A stretch of DNA of 64,000 nucleotides. Origin: Desulfobotulus alkaliphilus (GTDB lineage: Bacteria; Desulfobacterota; Desulfobacteria; Desulfobacterales; ASO4-4). A model generated the notes under the pieces. It did not search any database. It saw only the letters and a list, made by a program, of their open reading frames with translations, and had not been told where the DNA came from. Below, in pieces: positions 12,321-22,249 of the stretch. Each line of letters starts with the position of its first letter. The stretch's first letter is position 1. The position numbers and the translations under genes are program-made. The stretch is from positions 88,191 to 152,190 of the forward strand of contig NZ_VLLC01000005.1 in NCBI RefSeq assembly GCF_007830435.1. The letters are read 5' to 3'.

Positions 12321-13388
12321 TCAGACATCAAACAGCACACCGTCCTTTTCAGGAACGGCATCCAGAATAAAGGCACCGGGCATGGTTTCCATCAGCCGCT
12401 GCCAGTGGTTTCTTAAAACGTCTATCTTATCCTCAGGCCCCAGCGCCCAGATACATCCCCCTCCTCCGGCACCGGCAAAACGGACACCACAGCCAAGGTT
12501 GCCCGCTGCCGAGGCAAGGCGCATACCCGCAGGGTCCAGTACATCCGGAGTCAGGCGTAAACGGATGGCAAGCTCCTCCTCCATGCAGGCAATGGCTGTC
12601 TCCAGATCCATTGCCGCCAGCGCTTCACCAAAACGCCGGGTAAGCATGGCAATGTCTTCCCATTCCATCCGGGTTTTACCTTCGGCAAATCCCTGCACCC
12701 AGCGTCCGTTCACATCTAAAGAATCATGGGGTTCCCCCCCGTAGGCCACCAGCATACGGGAAGAAAGGTTTCCGTTTTCCTTACCCGCCATCAGGGGAGA
12801 CTGTTTCCAGGGCTGTTTCAGGTTGCCACCATCCCAGTGCCAGAGATTCATCCCGCCAAAGGCCGCAGCCAGATGATCCTGCATACCGCAGGGAACACCA
12901 GCCACGGCAGACTCCATGTTTTTTGCCAGAATAACCACATCTTTTTTATTCACCCCGGCATTTTTCCCTTTTATCTTCATGAGCAGGGCAATCAGTGCCA
13001 CGGCCATAACGGAAGATCCACCAAGGGCACTTCTGGGCGGAGATGCGGAATGGATTTCCACAAAGATATCCCTTGCCCCGAAGGCATCAAGGATGGCAAA
13101 AACCAGACCCAGCGGATGTCTGTAGGGTGCCCTGCCACAGGGAAATTCTGCAAAGGAGAATCCCCTTGAAACAACACGGACCCTTCCTTTTTTATAGGGT
13201 TTTATCTTTACCGTGGTCCTGAGATTGAGGGCAATATTCAGTGTGCAGGCCAAAGCTGGCCCCAGGCTGTAATAAAACAGAGGCAGATCCAGCGTTCCCC
13301 CAAAATCTATGCGGCAGGGTGCAGAGGCCAAAATTTCTTTTTCTGGTATCCAGTAATCCAATCCCACCCCCTTTGGTTTACACTCCAC
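12321..13388 (-). CDS. GHMP-family sugar kinase
   Basis: Up to 355 residues. The N-terminal APCRIDFGGTLDL segment and the glycine/serine-rich ATP loop PPRSALGGSSVMAVALI are the hallmarks of GHMP kinases; the C-terminal FAGAGGGGCIWAL is the matching third motif. The closest look-alikes are heptose-7-phosphate or fucose/galactose-type sugar kinases, so it probably phosphorylates a sugar for surface polysaccharide or central metabolism; the substrate cannot be read from sequence. The longest frame starts at GTG 13388; a TTG at 13361 after an AAAGGGGG tract is an alternative. It lies between recO and glyQ with no sugar-pathway neighbours. Confidence 0.85.
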   Translation of the reverse strand: MECKPKGVGLDYWIPEKEILASAPCRIDFGGTLDLPLFYYSLGPALACTLNIALNLRTTVKIKPYKKGRVRVVSRGFSFAEFPCGRAPYRHPLGLVFAILDAFGARDIFVEIHSASPPRSALGGSSVMAVALIALLMKIKGKNAGVNKKDVVILAKNMESAVAGVPCGMQDHLAAAFGGMNLWHWDGGNLKQPWKQSPLMAGKENGNLSSRMLVAYGGEPHDSLDVNGRWVQGFAEGKTRMEWEDIAMLTRRFGEALAAMDLETAIACMEEELAIRLRLTPDVLDPAGMRLASAAGNLGCGVRFAGAGGGGCIWALGPEDKIDVLRNHWQRLMETMPGAFILDAVPEKDGVLFDV

Positions 13389-13418
13389 GCAGTCATTTTT
13401 GAAGTACAGATGATTAGC

Positions 13419-14246
13419 TCAGGCTTTTAAGCGGCGAACAGGAAAAGAAAGGGTTTGCGCCGCCAATGTCCCTGAGCTTCGTACACTGCGCAGAAACTTA
13501 AGGGAACGAAAATCCCTTCCCATATGAAAGGAAAGAAAGGACTCCAGAAAAAAAAGCCCCTCCCGGGCGGCATCGCCTGAAAACTGCATCCTTCCTGCGC
13601 CCTGATATTTCCTCCTCTGAAGCCAGCAAAGGGTTTTCACCGTACCCGGAGCCATGGCAGAGACCTTTGCCAGAGGAGAACAGGTGCCGCAGAGAATGTG
13701 ACTCCTGCCATAATCAAAACGGATACGACCGGCCCTTACCTCAACCAGTGCTGCCCCGCATCCGCCGCAGGTGTCAAGTCCGGGTGCCAGTCCCGCAAGG
13801 GTCAGAAAGCGGAGCTGAAGCAAAAGGCTTAAAATTTCAGGTCTTACCTTCCCAATATGCAGCTCCCGGAGCATGGTTTCAAGAAGATCATAGACCTCCG
13901 GCTGGGCTGCCCCTTCTTCCAGCCAAAAGCACAGGATTTCACACCAGTAAGCGGCATAGCCCATGCGGATGAAATCCGAACGCAGATTTTCAAAAGGCTC
14001 CAGAAGATCCACTTCCCGCAGTACGGGGATGCCACCGGCTTTTGGCTGGCTGCAGTCCGGATGCAAAACGGAAAAAAGCTCCAGCCTGCCTGAAAAGCGC
14101 CGTCTGCTTTTACGTGCATTTTTGGCAATGACAGAAATCTTTCCCTTTGAACGGGAAAAGAGCGTCAGAATCACATCATAATCACCATACTCCACATGGC
14201 GCATGACAATGGCAGATTTCTCAGGGGTCACAGGACAGTACTCCAT
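13419..14246 (-). CDS. recO: DNA repair protein RecO
   Basis: 275 residues, family length. The N-terminal OB fold contains the usual VMRHVEYGDYDVILTLFSR-type stretch; the middle has four cysteines in CGGC and CGTC that form the zinc site of many RecO proteins. RecO loads RecA onto SSB-coated DNA together with RecR in the RecF pathway. The ATG at 14246 is 3 bases after the mgtE stop codon, so the two genes are probably co-transcribed. Confidence 0.92.
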   Translation of the reverse strand: MEYCPVTPEKSAIVMRHVEYGDYDVILTLFSRSKGKISVIAKNARKSRRRFSGRLELFSVLHPDCSQPKAGGIPVLREVDLLEPFENLRSDFIRMGYAAYWCEILCFWLEEGAAQPEVYDLLETMLRELHIGKVRPEILSLLLQLRFLTLAGLAPGLDTCGGCGAALVEVRAGRIRFDYGRSHILCGTCSPLAKVSAMAPGTVKTLCWLQRRKYQGAGRMQFSGDAAREGLFFLESFLSFHMGRDFRSLKFLRSVRSSGTLAAQTLSFPVRRLKA

Positions 14247-14249
14247 GGA

Positions 14250-15602
14250 TTACATATTCAGCAGCTTTGTGGCAATGGTAAAATAAAGAAAAGCCGTAAT
14301 CACATCCGTACTGGTCGTCACAAAGGGCCCCGTTGCCACAGCCGGATCAATTTTCATTCGTGCAAGACCCATGGGTACAAGGGCACCCATGGAGGCGGCT
14401 ATGGTCATGGAAGAAATCATGGCAAGGGCAACAACAATATTCAGCATGAAAATACTGTACTGGAGTTCTGCCACAAGACCAATCAGTGTTCCATAAACAA
14501 TACCCAGAAACAATCCCACCAGAAGCTCCTTGCCGATTACCTTCCAAAAATCCCCCAAAGACAGTCTGCCCGTGGCAAGACCCCGGACCACAATGGTAGA
14601 AGACTGAGTACCTACGTTACCACCCATCCCTGCAATAACGGGCATAAATGCCGCAAGGTAGGCATATTTGGCAAGGGTATCCTCAAAACCGGAAATGACA
14701 TAAAAGGCCAGAATACCGCCGAGGCAGGAGGCAAAAAGCCAAGGCAGGCGGATGCGGATGCCCCCCAGAATGGTCTGGGTTTCCACGAACATCTCTCCCA
14801 CACCGGCCATTTTCAGTATATCTTCCGTAGCTTCCATACGGAAAATGTCAATAACGTCATCCACGGTGACAATACCTTCCAGAACCCCTGTTTCATCCAC
14901 AACGGGTACGGCGAGAATGTCATAGCGGGCAACAATTTTTGCCACTTCCTCCTGATCCATGGAGGTCTGCACGGAAACCAGCTCCGGGTTCATGATATCC
15001 CTAAGACGGGTTTCCGGCTTGACCACCACCAGCTGACGCAGGGATATGACACCCACAAGGCGTTTCAGGTCATCCACCACGTAGAGATAAAAGGGCATCT
15101 CCACATCCCGGTGTTCTTTCTGCAAGGACTCAATGGCTTCCTTTGCCGTATCATCCTGGGAAAGCGCCACAAAATCAGGCGTCATGATACCACCGGCCGT
15201 ATCATCACTGTAACGCAGAAGGCCCTCCACCTCTTCGGAACCTTCCTTCTCCATTTTTTCCAAAACAGCCGTTCCCGTTTCCGGCGGCATCAGGCCAATG
15301 AGGTCAGCAACATCGTCATTGGGCATTTCATCGAGGATGCGCACAATGTCATCCACGGACATTTCACGGATAAACTCCAGAAAAATGCTTTCTTCCAGCT
15401 CCGAGAGTAAAAGCCCCTGCTGCTCCACATCATTCATCAGGCTAAAAAGCCGCTTCTGCTCGGCAAGACCGATCTGACGGAAAACATCTGCCAGATCCGC
15501 CGCATGGGTCTTCCGGACAATTTTTTTCAGATGGGGAAGGGCATTGCGCCGTAAAAGGCGCTTGATACTCTCCACAAGGATGGTATGACGGTCATGAAAC
15601 AT
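14250..15602 (-). CDS. mgtE: Magnesium transporter MgtE
   Basis: 450 residues with the full MgtE order: an N-terminal acidic superhelical domain (DVFRQIGLAEQKRLF to the DDIVRILDEMPNDDVADL repeats), a pair of CBS domains, a plug helix and five membrane helices with the conserved proline/glycine-rich pore helix (AAFMPVIAGMGGNVGTQ). The cytosolic domains sense Mg2+ and close the pore when it is plentiful. The start is ATG 15602. It sits between the rodZ-like gene and recO; the 128 bases upstream hold no gene. Confidence 0.95.
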   Translation of the reverse strand: MFHDRHTILVESIKRLLRRNALPHLKKIVRKTHAADLADVFRQIGLAEQKRLFSLMNDVEQQGLLLSELEESIFLEFIREMSVDDIVRILDEMPNDDVADLIGLMPPETGTAVLEKMEKEGSEEVEGLLRYSDDTAGGIMTPDFVALSQDDTAKEAIESLQKEHRDVEMPFYLYVVDDLKRLVGVISLRQLVVVKPETRLRDIMNPELVSVQTSMDQEEVAKIVARYDILAVPVVDETGVLEGIVTVDDVIDIFRMEATEDILKMAGVGEMFVETQTILGGIRIRLPWLFASCLGGILAFYVISGFEDTLAKYAYLAAFMPVIAGMGGNVGTQSSTIVVRGLATGRLSLGDFWKVIGKELLVGLFLGIVYGTLIGLVAELQYSIFMLNIVVALAMISSMTIAASMGALVPMGLARMKIDPAVATGPFVTTSTDVITAFLYFTIATKLLNM

Positions 15603-15730
15603 AATTCTCCCGGTCTCCCGGCCTCTCGCCAGAACGCAAAACGACCCGTTCGATGCCGCAACTGCCCTTGGGGTAGGATGCAGCCGGGATATCGGCGGGT
15701 CGAAAAAATCAGCTTACGGGGCAGGCTTGT

Positions 15731-16447
15731 TTACGGGATGTGCAGATTCACCGCCTGCCCGCCTGCGCCGGAAAGGGACATGGCCTTTCCGTTCAGGCGC
15801 AGCCGTACCCCTGTGGCACTTCCAATTAGGATATTATACGCTTTTTCCGCATCAAATTCAAGGATATCTCCCGGCTCCACAGAAAAAGAAAGGGATTCCT
15901 GATCATCAACAATGACTCTCAACCATGTAGACTCAATTGCCATAATTTCAAGATGATAACCGCTTATTTCAGCTTTTTCAAGGGAATCAAAGTCAGGGGT
16001 TGATGCAACAACTGACATGAGAACCCCATCCCTTTCCTCTTCTTCACCGGAAATAAACCCAGCAAACCATATGCCCATCCAGCTCATCAGAAAAACCAGA
16101 AAAACAAAAAAGAAACTGCCACGCAGCCAGCGGCGGATTCGTTGTCTTCTTACAGCCCGCCTCCTTGCTTCTTCGGCCTCGGCGTCCCATTGCTTACGGG
16201 ATTCCTTGTATAAAAACGCAGCATGATCCGAATTCAGTCCCACTTCCATGGCATAGTTACGAACAAAACCCCTGACAAAAACTGGTTCAGGAAGTGCGGC
16301 ATGATCCTCTTCTTCCAGAAGCCTCAGCGTTTCCCTGCCCACACAGAGTGCCGCTTCCAGATCATGCAGAAAAAGCCCGGATCTGAGGCGTCCATTCTGA
16401 AGGTAGGTGCCGAAACTCTCTTCCCTTCCCAGGGATTCTTCTCCCAT
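15731..16447 (-). CDS. RodZ-like helix-turn-helix membrane protein
   Basis: 238 residues: an N-terminal Cro/RodZ-type HTH (FGTYLQNGRLRSGLFLHDLE ... VRNYA), a basic juxtamembrane stretch (RRRAVRRQRIRRW), one membrane helix (about residues 108-130) and a periplasmic C-terminal domain of the DUF4115 type. RodZ proteins link MreB filaments to the cell-wall elongation machinery. It is shorter than E. coli RodZ because the periplasmic linker is short. The gene follows the surA-like genes with a 22-base gap, so it is likely in the mfd operon. Confidence 0.8.
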   Translation of the reverse strand: MGEESLGREESFGTYLQNGRLRSGLFLHDLEAALCVGRETLRLLEEEDHAALPEPVFVRGFVRNYAMEVGLNSDHAAFLYKESRKQWDAEAEEARRRAVRRQRIRRWLRGSFFFVFLVFLMSWMGIWFAGFISGEEEERDGVLMSVVASTPDFDSLEKAEISGYHLEIMAIESTWLRVIVDDQESLSFSVEPGDILEFDAEKAYNILIGSATGVRLRLNGKAMSLSGAGGQAVNLHIP

Positions 16448-16469
16448 AGCTTGCCTATCCCTTCAGAAG

Positions 16470-17444
16470 TCAGTCCAGTATCCGGACGTGGACTTTTTCC
16501 CGCAATTCTGTGACCCAGGTCTGGAATCTCCTGTTCACCTCTCGGTCATAGAGTTTACTTTCTATTTCATCAAACACCTCATCCAGAGGCCTTGGGTCCT
16601 GCATCCCCTTTTCCAATAATCTGAAAATCTGAATACCCTGAGGGGTTCGCACGGGCCTGGATACCTCACCTTCTTCAAGAATAACAGTGGCTTCACGAAT
16701 GACAGGAGACAGAGATTCCGCATCAAACCACCCAAGCTCTCCGTCGGGACCGGCAATGAGGGAACGGCTTTCTTCCGCCGCCAGTTCAGCAAAATTTTTG
16801 CCGGACCTGAGGCGTTGCACGATACTTTCCGCCCTTACCTGGAGCGCCTTTTCCTGTTCCGCTGTCATGCCCGAAGGAAAGGGAAGAAGAATATGGGCAA
16901 GGCGATAACGTTCGACAGCTCCGAAGTCTCTGGCATTCTTGTTGTAATAGGCTTCAACCTGTTCTCTGGTAATGACAATCCGTGAACGCACCTGAAAATT
17001 GACAAGGCGGGAACGCAGCATCTGATCCCGGACCTGTGTCCTGTACTGATCAAGCGTCATACCTTCGGCTGCAAGGGCCCTTTCAAAGGCTTCTTCAGAA
17101 AGATCGTTGGAAAGACGAAACTGCTCAACGGCCTCATCCACTTCCTTCTCCGAAATCTCAATGCCCATCTCTTCCACGGCAATATCCGTGATAGTCTGAT
17201 CAATCATCTGATTCAGCATCTCTGAACGGTAGCGTTCAATGAGGGCAGCAGTTTCTTCCGGACCGTAACCAGCAGCTTCAATCCTTTCCCGTACGGGAAA
17301 AAAGGCCTCTTCAAAGGCCACCTTGGTAATGATGCGATCATTCACCAGAACCAGAATCCTGTCCACAATTTTCTGTGCAAAAACAGAAGGGATGAGACAG
17401 CATAACAACAAAAAAACAATAATTTTTCCAGAGTGCTTTATCAT
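16470..17444 (-). CDS. surA: SurA-type periplasmic peptidyl-prolyl isomerase/chaperone
   Basis: 324 residues: signal peptide 1-23 (cut after VFA), a SurA N-terminal helical chaperone domain starting VDRILVLVNDRIITK, one parvulin (rotamase) domain centred on residues 175-275 (RLAHILLPF ... GDLGWFD-like), and a C-terminal helix. It assists folding of outer-membrane proteins. It has a single parvulin domain, unlike E. coli SurA with two. The start ATG is 2 bases after the stop of the related lipoprotein upstream, so the two chaperones are translated in series. Confidence 0.85.
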   Translation of the reverse strand: MIKHSGKIIVFLLLCCLIPSVFAQKIVDRILVLVNDRIITKVAFEEAFFPVRERIEAAGYGPEETAALIERYRSEMLNQMIDQTITDIAVEEMGIEISEKEVDEAVEQFRLSNDLSEEAFERALAAEGMTLDQYRTQVRDQMLRSRLVNFQVRSRIVITREQVEAYYNKNARDFGAVERYRLAHILLPFPSGMTAEQEKALQVRAESIVQRLRSGKNFAELAAEESRSLIAGPDGELGWFDAESLSPVIREATVILEEGEVSRPVRTPQGIQIFRLLEKGMQDPRPLDEVFDEIESKLYDREVNRRFQTWVTELREKVHVRILD

Positions 17445-17446
17445 AA

Positions 17447-18247
17447 TTACAAGCCTGTTTCCTCATACAGATCCACGTCAGGGGCCGAATCCGGGGGCAG
17501 TAACAAAACTCCCCCTTCTTCCTCACCCAGCCCGGCCAACAGGGGACGGATTTCCGGAAAAACCCTGTAAAGAAGCTCCGTGTGAACCTGCACGGGCATG
17601 CTTTCTTTCTTCTCCTGCAGCCATTTACCATAGAGTTTTTCCGATTCCTGTCTGCGGAAACGGGAGATCAGCTTTTCTGTCAGTTCTGCATTAAAGTCCA
17701 CCTCCTCCGGTTTTTTGCCAACAACTCTGCTGTATGCCAGCAGGGCGTCTTTCATGGCTTCCGGAGTAATGGCAATTTCTCGTTCCATGATCCTGTCCAC
17801 AAGCTTTTCCGTAAGCAGCCTGCGTTTGAGTCCCTGCATCCATGCCCTTTCAGAAACCACATTTTCGGAAAGCATGCTTTCAAAAACCCCTTCCGGATAC
17901 ATGGAGCGGATTTTTTCCGCAGACTTTGCAAGGGAGGCTTCTGAAATTTCTATTCCGACTTCCATGGCGACCACTTCCAGAACAAGGCTTTCTGCCAAAT
18001 CCTTCAGTACACGATAATGCAGGACCCTGCGAACAAGCTGTTCCTGAAGCAGATTGTGTTCATAGCCAGACTTGGCCATCTCATAGGCATCTTTATACTC
18101 CCCGAGACTGATTCTTTTTTCACCAAGTTCAAGCACCCATGTGTCATCTTCGGGCTGCATAAAGGTGCAGCCCGAAATCATAAGTATCAGACCCGTAAGT
18201 ACAGTATAAAAATACAAAAGGGGAGTGTTTCCGGAAAAGGGCTTCAT
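17447..18247 (-). CDS. SurA-N/PpiC-like lipoprotein
   Basis: 266 residues from ATG 18247; the open frame goes further up to 18322, but this start gives a clean lipoprotein signal with lipobox LMISGC (Cys27) and AGAGG just upstream. After the lipid anchor comes a SurA N-terminal-like helical domain (LVLEVVAMEVGIEISE); no recognisable parvulin domain follows. It probably is a membrane-anchored chaperone that works with the soluble SurA-type protein encoded 2 bases downstream. The upstream part overlaps the mfd C-terminal region only in the discarded N-terminal extension. Confidence 0.7.
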   Translation of the reverse strand: MKPFSGNTPLLYFYTVLTGLILMISGCTFMQPEDDTWVLELGEKRISLGEYKDAYEMAKSGYEHNLLQEQLVRRVLHYRVLKDLAESLVLEVVAMEVGIEISEASLAKSAEKIRSMYPEGVFESMLSENVVSERAWMQGLKRRLLTEKLVDRIMEREIAITPEAMKDALLAYSRVVGKKPEEVDFNAELTEKLISRFRRQESEKLYGKWLQEKKESMPVQVHTELLYRVFPEIRPLLAGLGEEEGGVLLLPPDSAPDVDLYEETGL

Positions 18248-18308
18248 GGTCCTCTCTGGCGGGATCAAAGATTTTTTCCATCTGGAAAAAAATACTGTAT
18301 GCAACCCT

Positions 18309-21300
18309 TCAGCCGTTAACACGAGCCAGAATTTCTTTCAAGATGTTTCTGGCCTGAACCATGGGAGGCTGCCTGCGATCCTTGAGCAGTTCCACCTTCA
18401 GACTGCCATCGGAAAGAAAGGCCATGGGCTGGGGAAAAACATCCATCACTTCAGCAATGGCAAGGGGTCTTTTCTGATGAACTTCAGAAAAAACCAGCAC
18501 CAGATGGCGGTCCGTGAGGTCTAAACGACGGACACCGGCCTTCACACAAAGAACCTTCAGCATGATTTTTAAAAGGATATTCCCCGCCTCCACCGGAAGG
18601 GCACCGTAACGCTCCGTCAGCTCCTCACGGAAAGCCTTGATCTCCCCGATGGATACCATGCGGGAAAGCCTGCGGTAAATGGCAATGCGCTGATCAATGT
18701 CCGGAACACAGGATTCGGGGATATAGGCATTCATGGAAAGGTTGATCTCCGGCTCCAGGGGGTCCAGCACCGGCTCTCCCTTAAGCTCTGAAACGGCGTT
18801 TTCCATGAGCTGCAGGAACATATCATAGCCAACGGCTGCAATGTGGCCGGACTGGCTGGCACCAAGGGCAGCCCCCCCGCCCCGGATCTGAAGATCGCTC
18901 ATGGCTATCTGAAAACCCGAACCCAGATCAGAGTGCTCCATGAGCACTTTCAGCCTGCGCATGGCATCCTTTGAAAGGCGGCTTTCCTCGGGCACAAAGA
19001 GATAGGCATAGGCCTGCACCTCTCCCCTGCCAATACGCCCCCGCAACTGATAAAGCTGGGAAAGCCCGAAACGATCCGCCCGGTTGACAATCATGGTGTT
19101 GGCCGAAGGGATATCAAGGCCGGATTCAATGATGGTGGTGCAGACAAGCAGATCCAGTTCCTTACGGATAAAGGCCAGCATCTGGTTTTCAAGATCCTCT
19201 TCCTTCATCCTGCCATGGGCAACCCCGATGCGGACATCGGGCAGAAGCTCCCGCAGACGGGCCGCCTGTCCTTCAATGCTATGGATATTATTGTGGACAA
19301 AAAAGACCTGCCCTCCCCTTTCCATCTCCCGGCTCACGGATTCCCGGATCACACTTTCATCATACTCGGATATATAGGAGATAATGGCCTGACGCTCTTC
19401 CGGTGGCGTGGCAATCACACTGATATCCCGCATGCCCATTAAAGACATGTGCAGGGTACGGGGAATGGGTGTGGCGGTCAGGGCCAGCACATCCACGGTT
19501 TCCCGCATCTTTTTCAAGATCTCTTTGTGCCGGACTCCGAAACGCTGCTCCTCATCAATGATGACCAGTCCAAGATCCTTAAACTGCACATCCTTCTGCA
19601 GGAGCCTGTGGGTACCGATGACAATATCCAGACGGCCATCCCCCATTTCCGAAATAATCCGGCGCTGCTCCTTCGGACTGCGGAAGCGGTCCAGGGCCGC
19701 AAGGCGGACAGCATAATTTTCAAAACGCTGGGTAAAGGTTCTGTAGTGCTGCTCCGCCAGAATCGTGGTGGGAACCAGCACAGCCACCTGCCGTCCGTCC
19801 ATGACGGCCTGAAAGGCCGCCCGCAGCGCAACTTCCGTTTTCCCGTAGCCCACGTCTCCGCAGACCAGCCTGTCCATGGGTGAAGCTGCGGCCATGTCCT
19901 CCAGCACATCACCGATGACCTTGAGCTGATCCGGTGTTTCCTCATAGGGAAAGGCCGCCTCAAAATCCTGAAACCGATTGTCCGGCAAAGAAAAGGCCTT
20001 GCGGGTATGCACCTTGCGGGCGGCATAAAGGGCCAGAAGCTCTCCTGCCATTTTTTCGACAGAAGCTTTGGCCTTTTCACGGGCCTTGTCCCAGCCCTTG
20101 CCCCCCATCTTGTCCAGCACAGGCTCAAGCCCGTCCACCCCTACATATTTATGGAGAATTCCCATGCGGTCCACGGGCAGATAGAGACGATCACCATCTT
20201 TGTAGGTCAGCAGGATAAAATCACTCAGAACACCATTCAGCCGCAGTTTCTCAAGGCCCTCAAAACGCCCCAGACCATGGTCCGCATGGACAACCACATC
20301 CCCTTCACGCAGCTCCCCAAGATTCAGAAAACGATCTTTCACCCCCCCCTTGCGGGTCTTTCTTCTGCGTTGTTTGGCCCCGAAAATCTCATCTTCGCTG
20401 ATGAGGGCCAGTCCCTCTTCCTCCCAGACAAACCCTGTGCGGATACGGCCCTCACAAAGCCATATACCCGGACGTCTGGCCCCGTAAATTTCCTTAAATG
20501 AAAGGGCTGTAGCCACGGATACCCCATAGGCAGACAGAAGATCCTTCACCCGGCTGATCTGGGAAGAGGTGGCACAGACAATACAGGTCCGGCAGCCTTC
20601 CCTCACCCGGGTCTGCAGCCAGTTCACAAGGGGCAGGAGGGGCTGCATGCCTCCCCGGAGACCGGCCAGCTCGCCCCGGATGGCCATGTTTTCCTGAACA
20701 TCAAAATCCAGACCTTCCCCGTTAAGGGGAAGGGTCTCCCGGAACAGCACACACCTTGCCGAGGCCATGCGCCTGTGGATATACTCCCAGTCCACATAAA
20801 GATCCCCCAGCGATACGGCAAGGCGCCGGGCGGACAGGGCTTCTTTGCGGGCCTTGTCCGTTCTCTGGGCCTGACGCTCCACAAGGCTCCTGCATGCTTC
20901 CGGCTGATCCGTTATGGTCAGTGTCTCCGGGGAAAGGTAGTCCATGAGAAAACCGGGCGCATCGTAAACAAGGGAAAGCTGTCCCTCTATGGCAGGATGA
21001 ATCCCTTCCTCCCGTATGCGCTCCACAATTTCACGAACCTTGCTGACACCAAAGCCTGCTTCTGCGGCTTGTCTGCGAACCCGGCCCAGCATGGCTTCCA
21101 CCGTGGAGGGGGCAAGGATCATTTCCCTTGCGGGCAGCAGCACCACCGTATCCGTATCCCTAAGCTTGCGCTGGGTTGCTGCGGAAAAAAAACGGATGGA
21201 CTCCACCTGATCCCCAAAAAATTCAATGCGCACAGGATCATCATGTCCGGGAGAGTAAAAATCCAGAATCCCACCACGCAAGGCAAAATCTCCGGGTTCT

Positions 21301-21803
21301 TCCACAAGGGTCGTTCGCTGATACCCTGCGGCAATCATCATCGACACCAGCACATCCCTGTCAAGGCTTTCCCCGGAGGAGATCACCCGGCTGAAGGCCA
21401 CAAGGGTTTCCGGTGGTATCACCCGCTGGGAAAGGGTATCTGCTGACACAATCAGGACAGGCGGAAGTTCTCCGGTAATGCAGGTATAAAGAAAACGTAT
21501 TCTGCGGGCTGCGGTTTCCCCATGGCAGGCCATGGCCTGATAGGGCAGCACATGGTAAGCGGGAAAGATGTCTGCAGAAGGCCCGTCCCCATCCCGGAAA
21601 AAATGCAGCCTTTCCAGAAGCTCTTCTGCCTCTTTCTGGCCGGGAACAACCAGAAGAAGTGGTCTTTTTTCCGCTGCCGCAAGAAGGGAAACCACAAAGG
21701 AGCGGGCTGTATCAGGAATACTGCCACAAGCGATGGAAGCGTTTCCGGAAGCAAGGAGGCTTTTCAGCCGGGCCAGTTTTTTTTTCTCTTGATTTTGCGC
21801 CAT
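18309..21803 (-). CDS. mfd: Transcription-repair coupling factor Mfd
   Basis: 1164 residues, the family length. Order: UvrB-homologous N-terminal module, RNA-polymerase-interaction domain (GDVVVHADHGLGRFEGLEK), an SF2 translocase core with Walker A GDVGYGKTE and the DEEQRFG box, then a TRCF C-terminal domain. It removes RNA polymerase stalled at lesions and recruits UvrA. The start is ATG 21803. It leads the minus-strand group of mfd, two SurA-type chaperones and a RodZ-like gene, an arrangement I associate with deltaproteobacteria. Confidence 0.97.
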   Translation of the reverse strand: MAQNQEKKKLARLKSLLASGNASIACGSIPDTARSFVVSLLAAAEKRPLLLVVPGQKEAEELLERLHFFRDGDGPSADIFPAYHVLPYQAMACHGETAARRIRFLYTCITGELPPVLIVSADTLSQRVIPPETLVAFSRVISSGESLDRDVLVSMMIAAGYQRTTLVEEPGDFALRGGILDFYSPGHDDPVRIEFFGDQVESIRFFSAATQRKLRDTDTVVLLPAREMILAPSTVEAMLGRVRRQAAEAGFGVSKVREIVERIREEGIHPAIEGQLSLVYDAPGFLMDYLSPETLTITDQPEACRSLVERQAQRTDKARKEALSARRLAVSLGDLYVDWEYIHRRMASARCVLFRETLPLNGEGLDFDVQENMAIRGELAGLRGGMQPLLPLVNWLQTRVREGCRTCIVCATSSQISRVKDLLSAYGVSVATALSFKEIYGARRPGIWLCEGRIRTGFVWEEEGLALISEDEIFGAKQRRRKTRKGGVKDRFLNLGELREGDVVVHADHGLGRFEGLEKLRLNGVLSDFILLTYKDGDRLYLPVDRMGILHKYVGVDGLEPVLDKMGGKGWDKAREKAKASVEKMAGELLALYAARKVHTRKAFSLPDNRFQDFEAAFPYEETPDQLKVIGDVLEDMAAASPMDRLVCGDVGYGKTEVALRAAFQAVMDGRQVAVLVPTTILAEQHYRTFTQRFENYAVRLAALDRFRSPKEQRRIISEMGDGRLDIVIGTHRLLQKDVQFKDLGLVIIDEEQRFGVRHKEILKKMRETVDVLALTATPIPRTLHMSLMGMRDISVIATPPEERQAIISYISEYDESVIRESVSREMERGGQVFFVHNNIHSIEGQAARLRELLPDVRIGVAHGRMKEEDLENQMLAFIRKELDLLVCTTIIESGLDIPSANTMIVNRADRFGLSQLYQLRGRIGRGEVQAYAYLFVPEESRLSKDAMRRLKVLMEHSDLGSGFQIAMSDLQIRGGGAALGASQSGHIAAVGYDMFLQLMENAVSELKGEPVLDPLEPEINLSMNAYIPESCVPDIDQRIAIYRRLSRMVSIGEIKAFREELTERYGALPVEAGNILLKIMLKVLCVKAGVRRLDLTDRHLVLVFSEVHQKRPLAIAEVMDVFPQPMAFLSDGSLKVELLKDRRQPPMVQARNILKEILARVNG

Positions 21804-21831
21804 GGTACCTGTATTAATTTTCGCGTTTGTT

Positions 21832-21907
21832 GCCGGCGTAACTCAGTTGGTAGAGTAGCTGATTCGTAATCAGCAAGTCAGCAGTTCGACTCTGCTCGTC
21901 GGCTCCA
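21832..21907 (+). tRNA. tRNA-Thr(CGT)
   Basis: 76 bases. Acceptor GCCGGCG pairs with CGTCGGC (one G-U), discriminator U, CCA encoded at 21905-21907. Anticodon stem GCTGA/TCAGC with loop TTCGTAA gives anticodon CGT, threonine. It is divergent from mfd, 28 bases apart. An intrinsic terminator follows. Confidence 0.95.
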
Positions 21908-21919
21908 TCTGAATGGAAC

Positions 21920-21952
21920 GGGATTTTTCGCTTGCCGGAAAATCCCTTTTTT
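21920..21952 (+). terminator. Intrinsic terminator after tRNA-Thr
   Basis: GGGATTTT (21920-21927) pairs with AAAATCCC (21939-21946), followed by six T. It lies 13 bases after the tRNA end. Confidence 0.8.
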
Positions 21953-22160
21953 ATGGTTCCTTCATCGTTTGCTGCCGATCAGGACACCATACGCTTTTCA
22001 CATTTCCCTGTAACGGGGACAATATCAGGAAGCCGAAAAGACCCCTCTGAAATAAAAACGGGCTCATCATAAACGAATCCCCGGAGAGGACAACTGAAAA
22101 AAACACCCGAGGAGACAGTCAGATCCAGCGGTCCCTTTCTCCCTCCGGAAAAATATGTTG

Positions 22161-22189
22161 CCTTGACTTGTATCTAACTGCCATATATG
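22161..22189 (+). promoter_or_regulatory. Sigma-70-type promoter for the 22250 gene and ihf
   Basis: TTGACT (22161-22166), 17-base spacer, TATGTA (22184-22189). The first start codon is 60 bases downstream. The rest of 21953-22249 holds no gene that I can support. Confidence 0.5.
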
Positions 22190-22249
22190 TAAACTTTTTT
22201 ATGCAGAGGATTTCTGCCTGAAGCCCGTTTCACAAGTGAGGGAAATCTG

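Noticed and set aside
14196-15410. 404-residue plus-strand ORF rich in His/Gly/Asn
   Set aside because: It is antisense to recO and mgtE, both clear families; composition is typical of a shadow frame.
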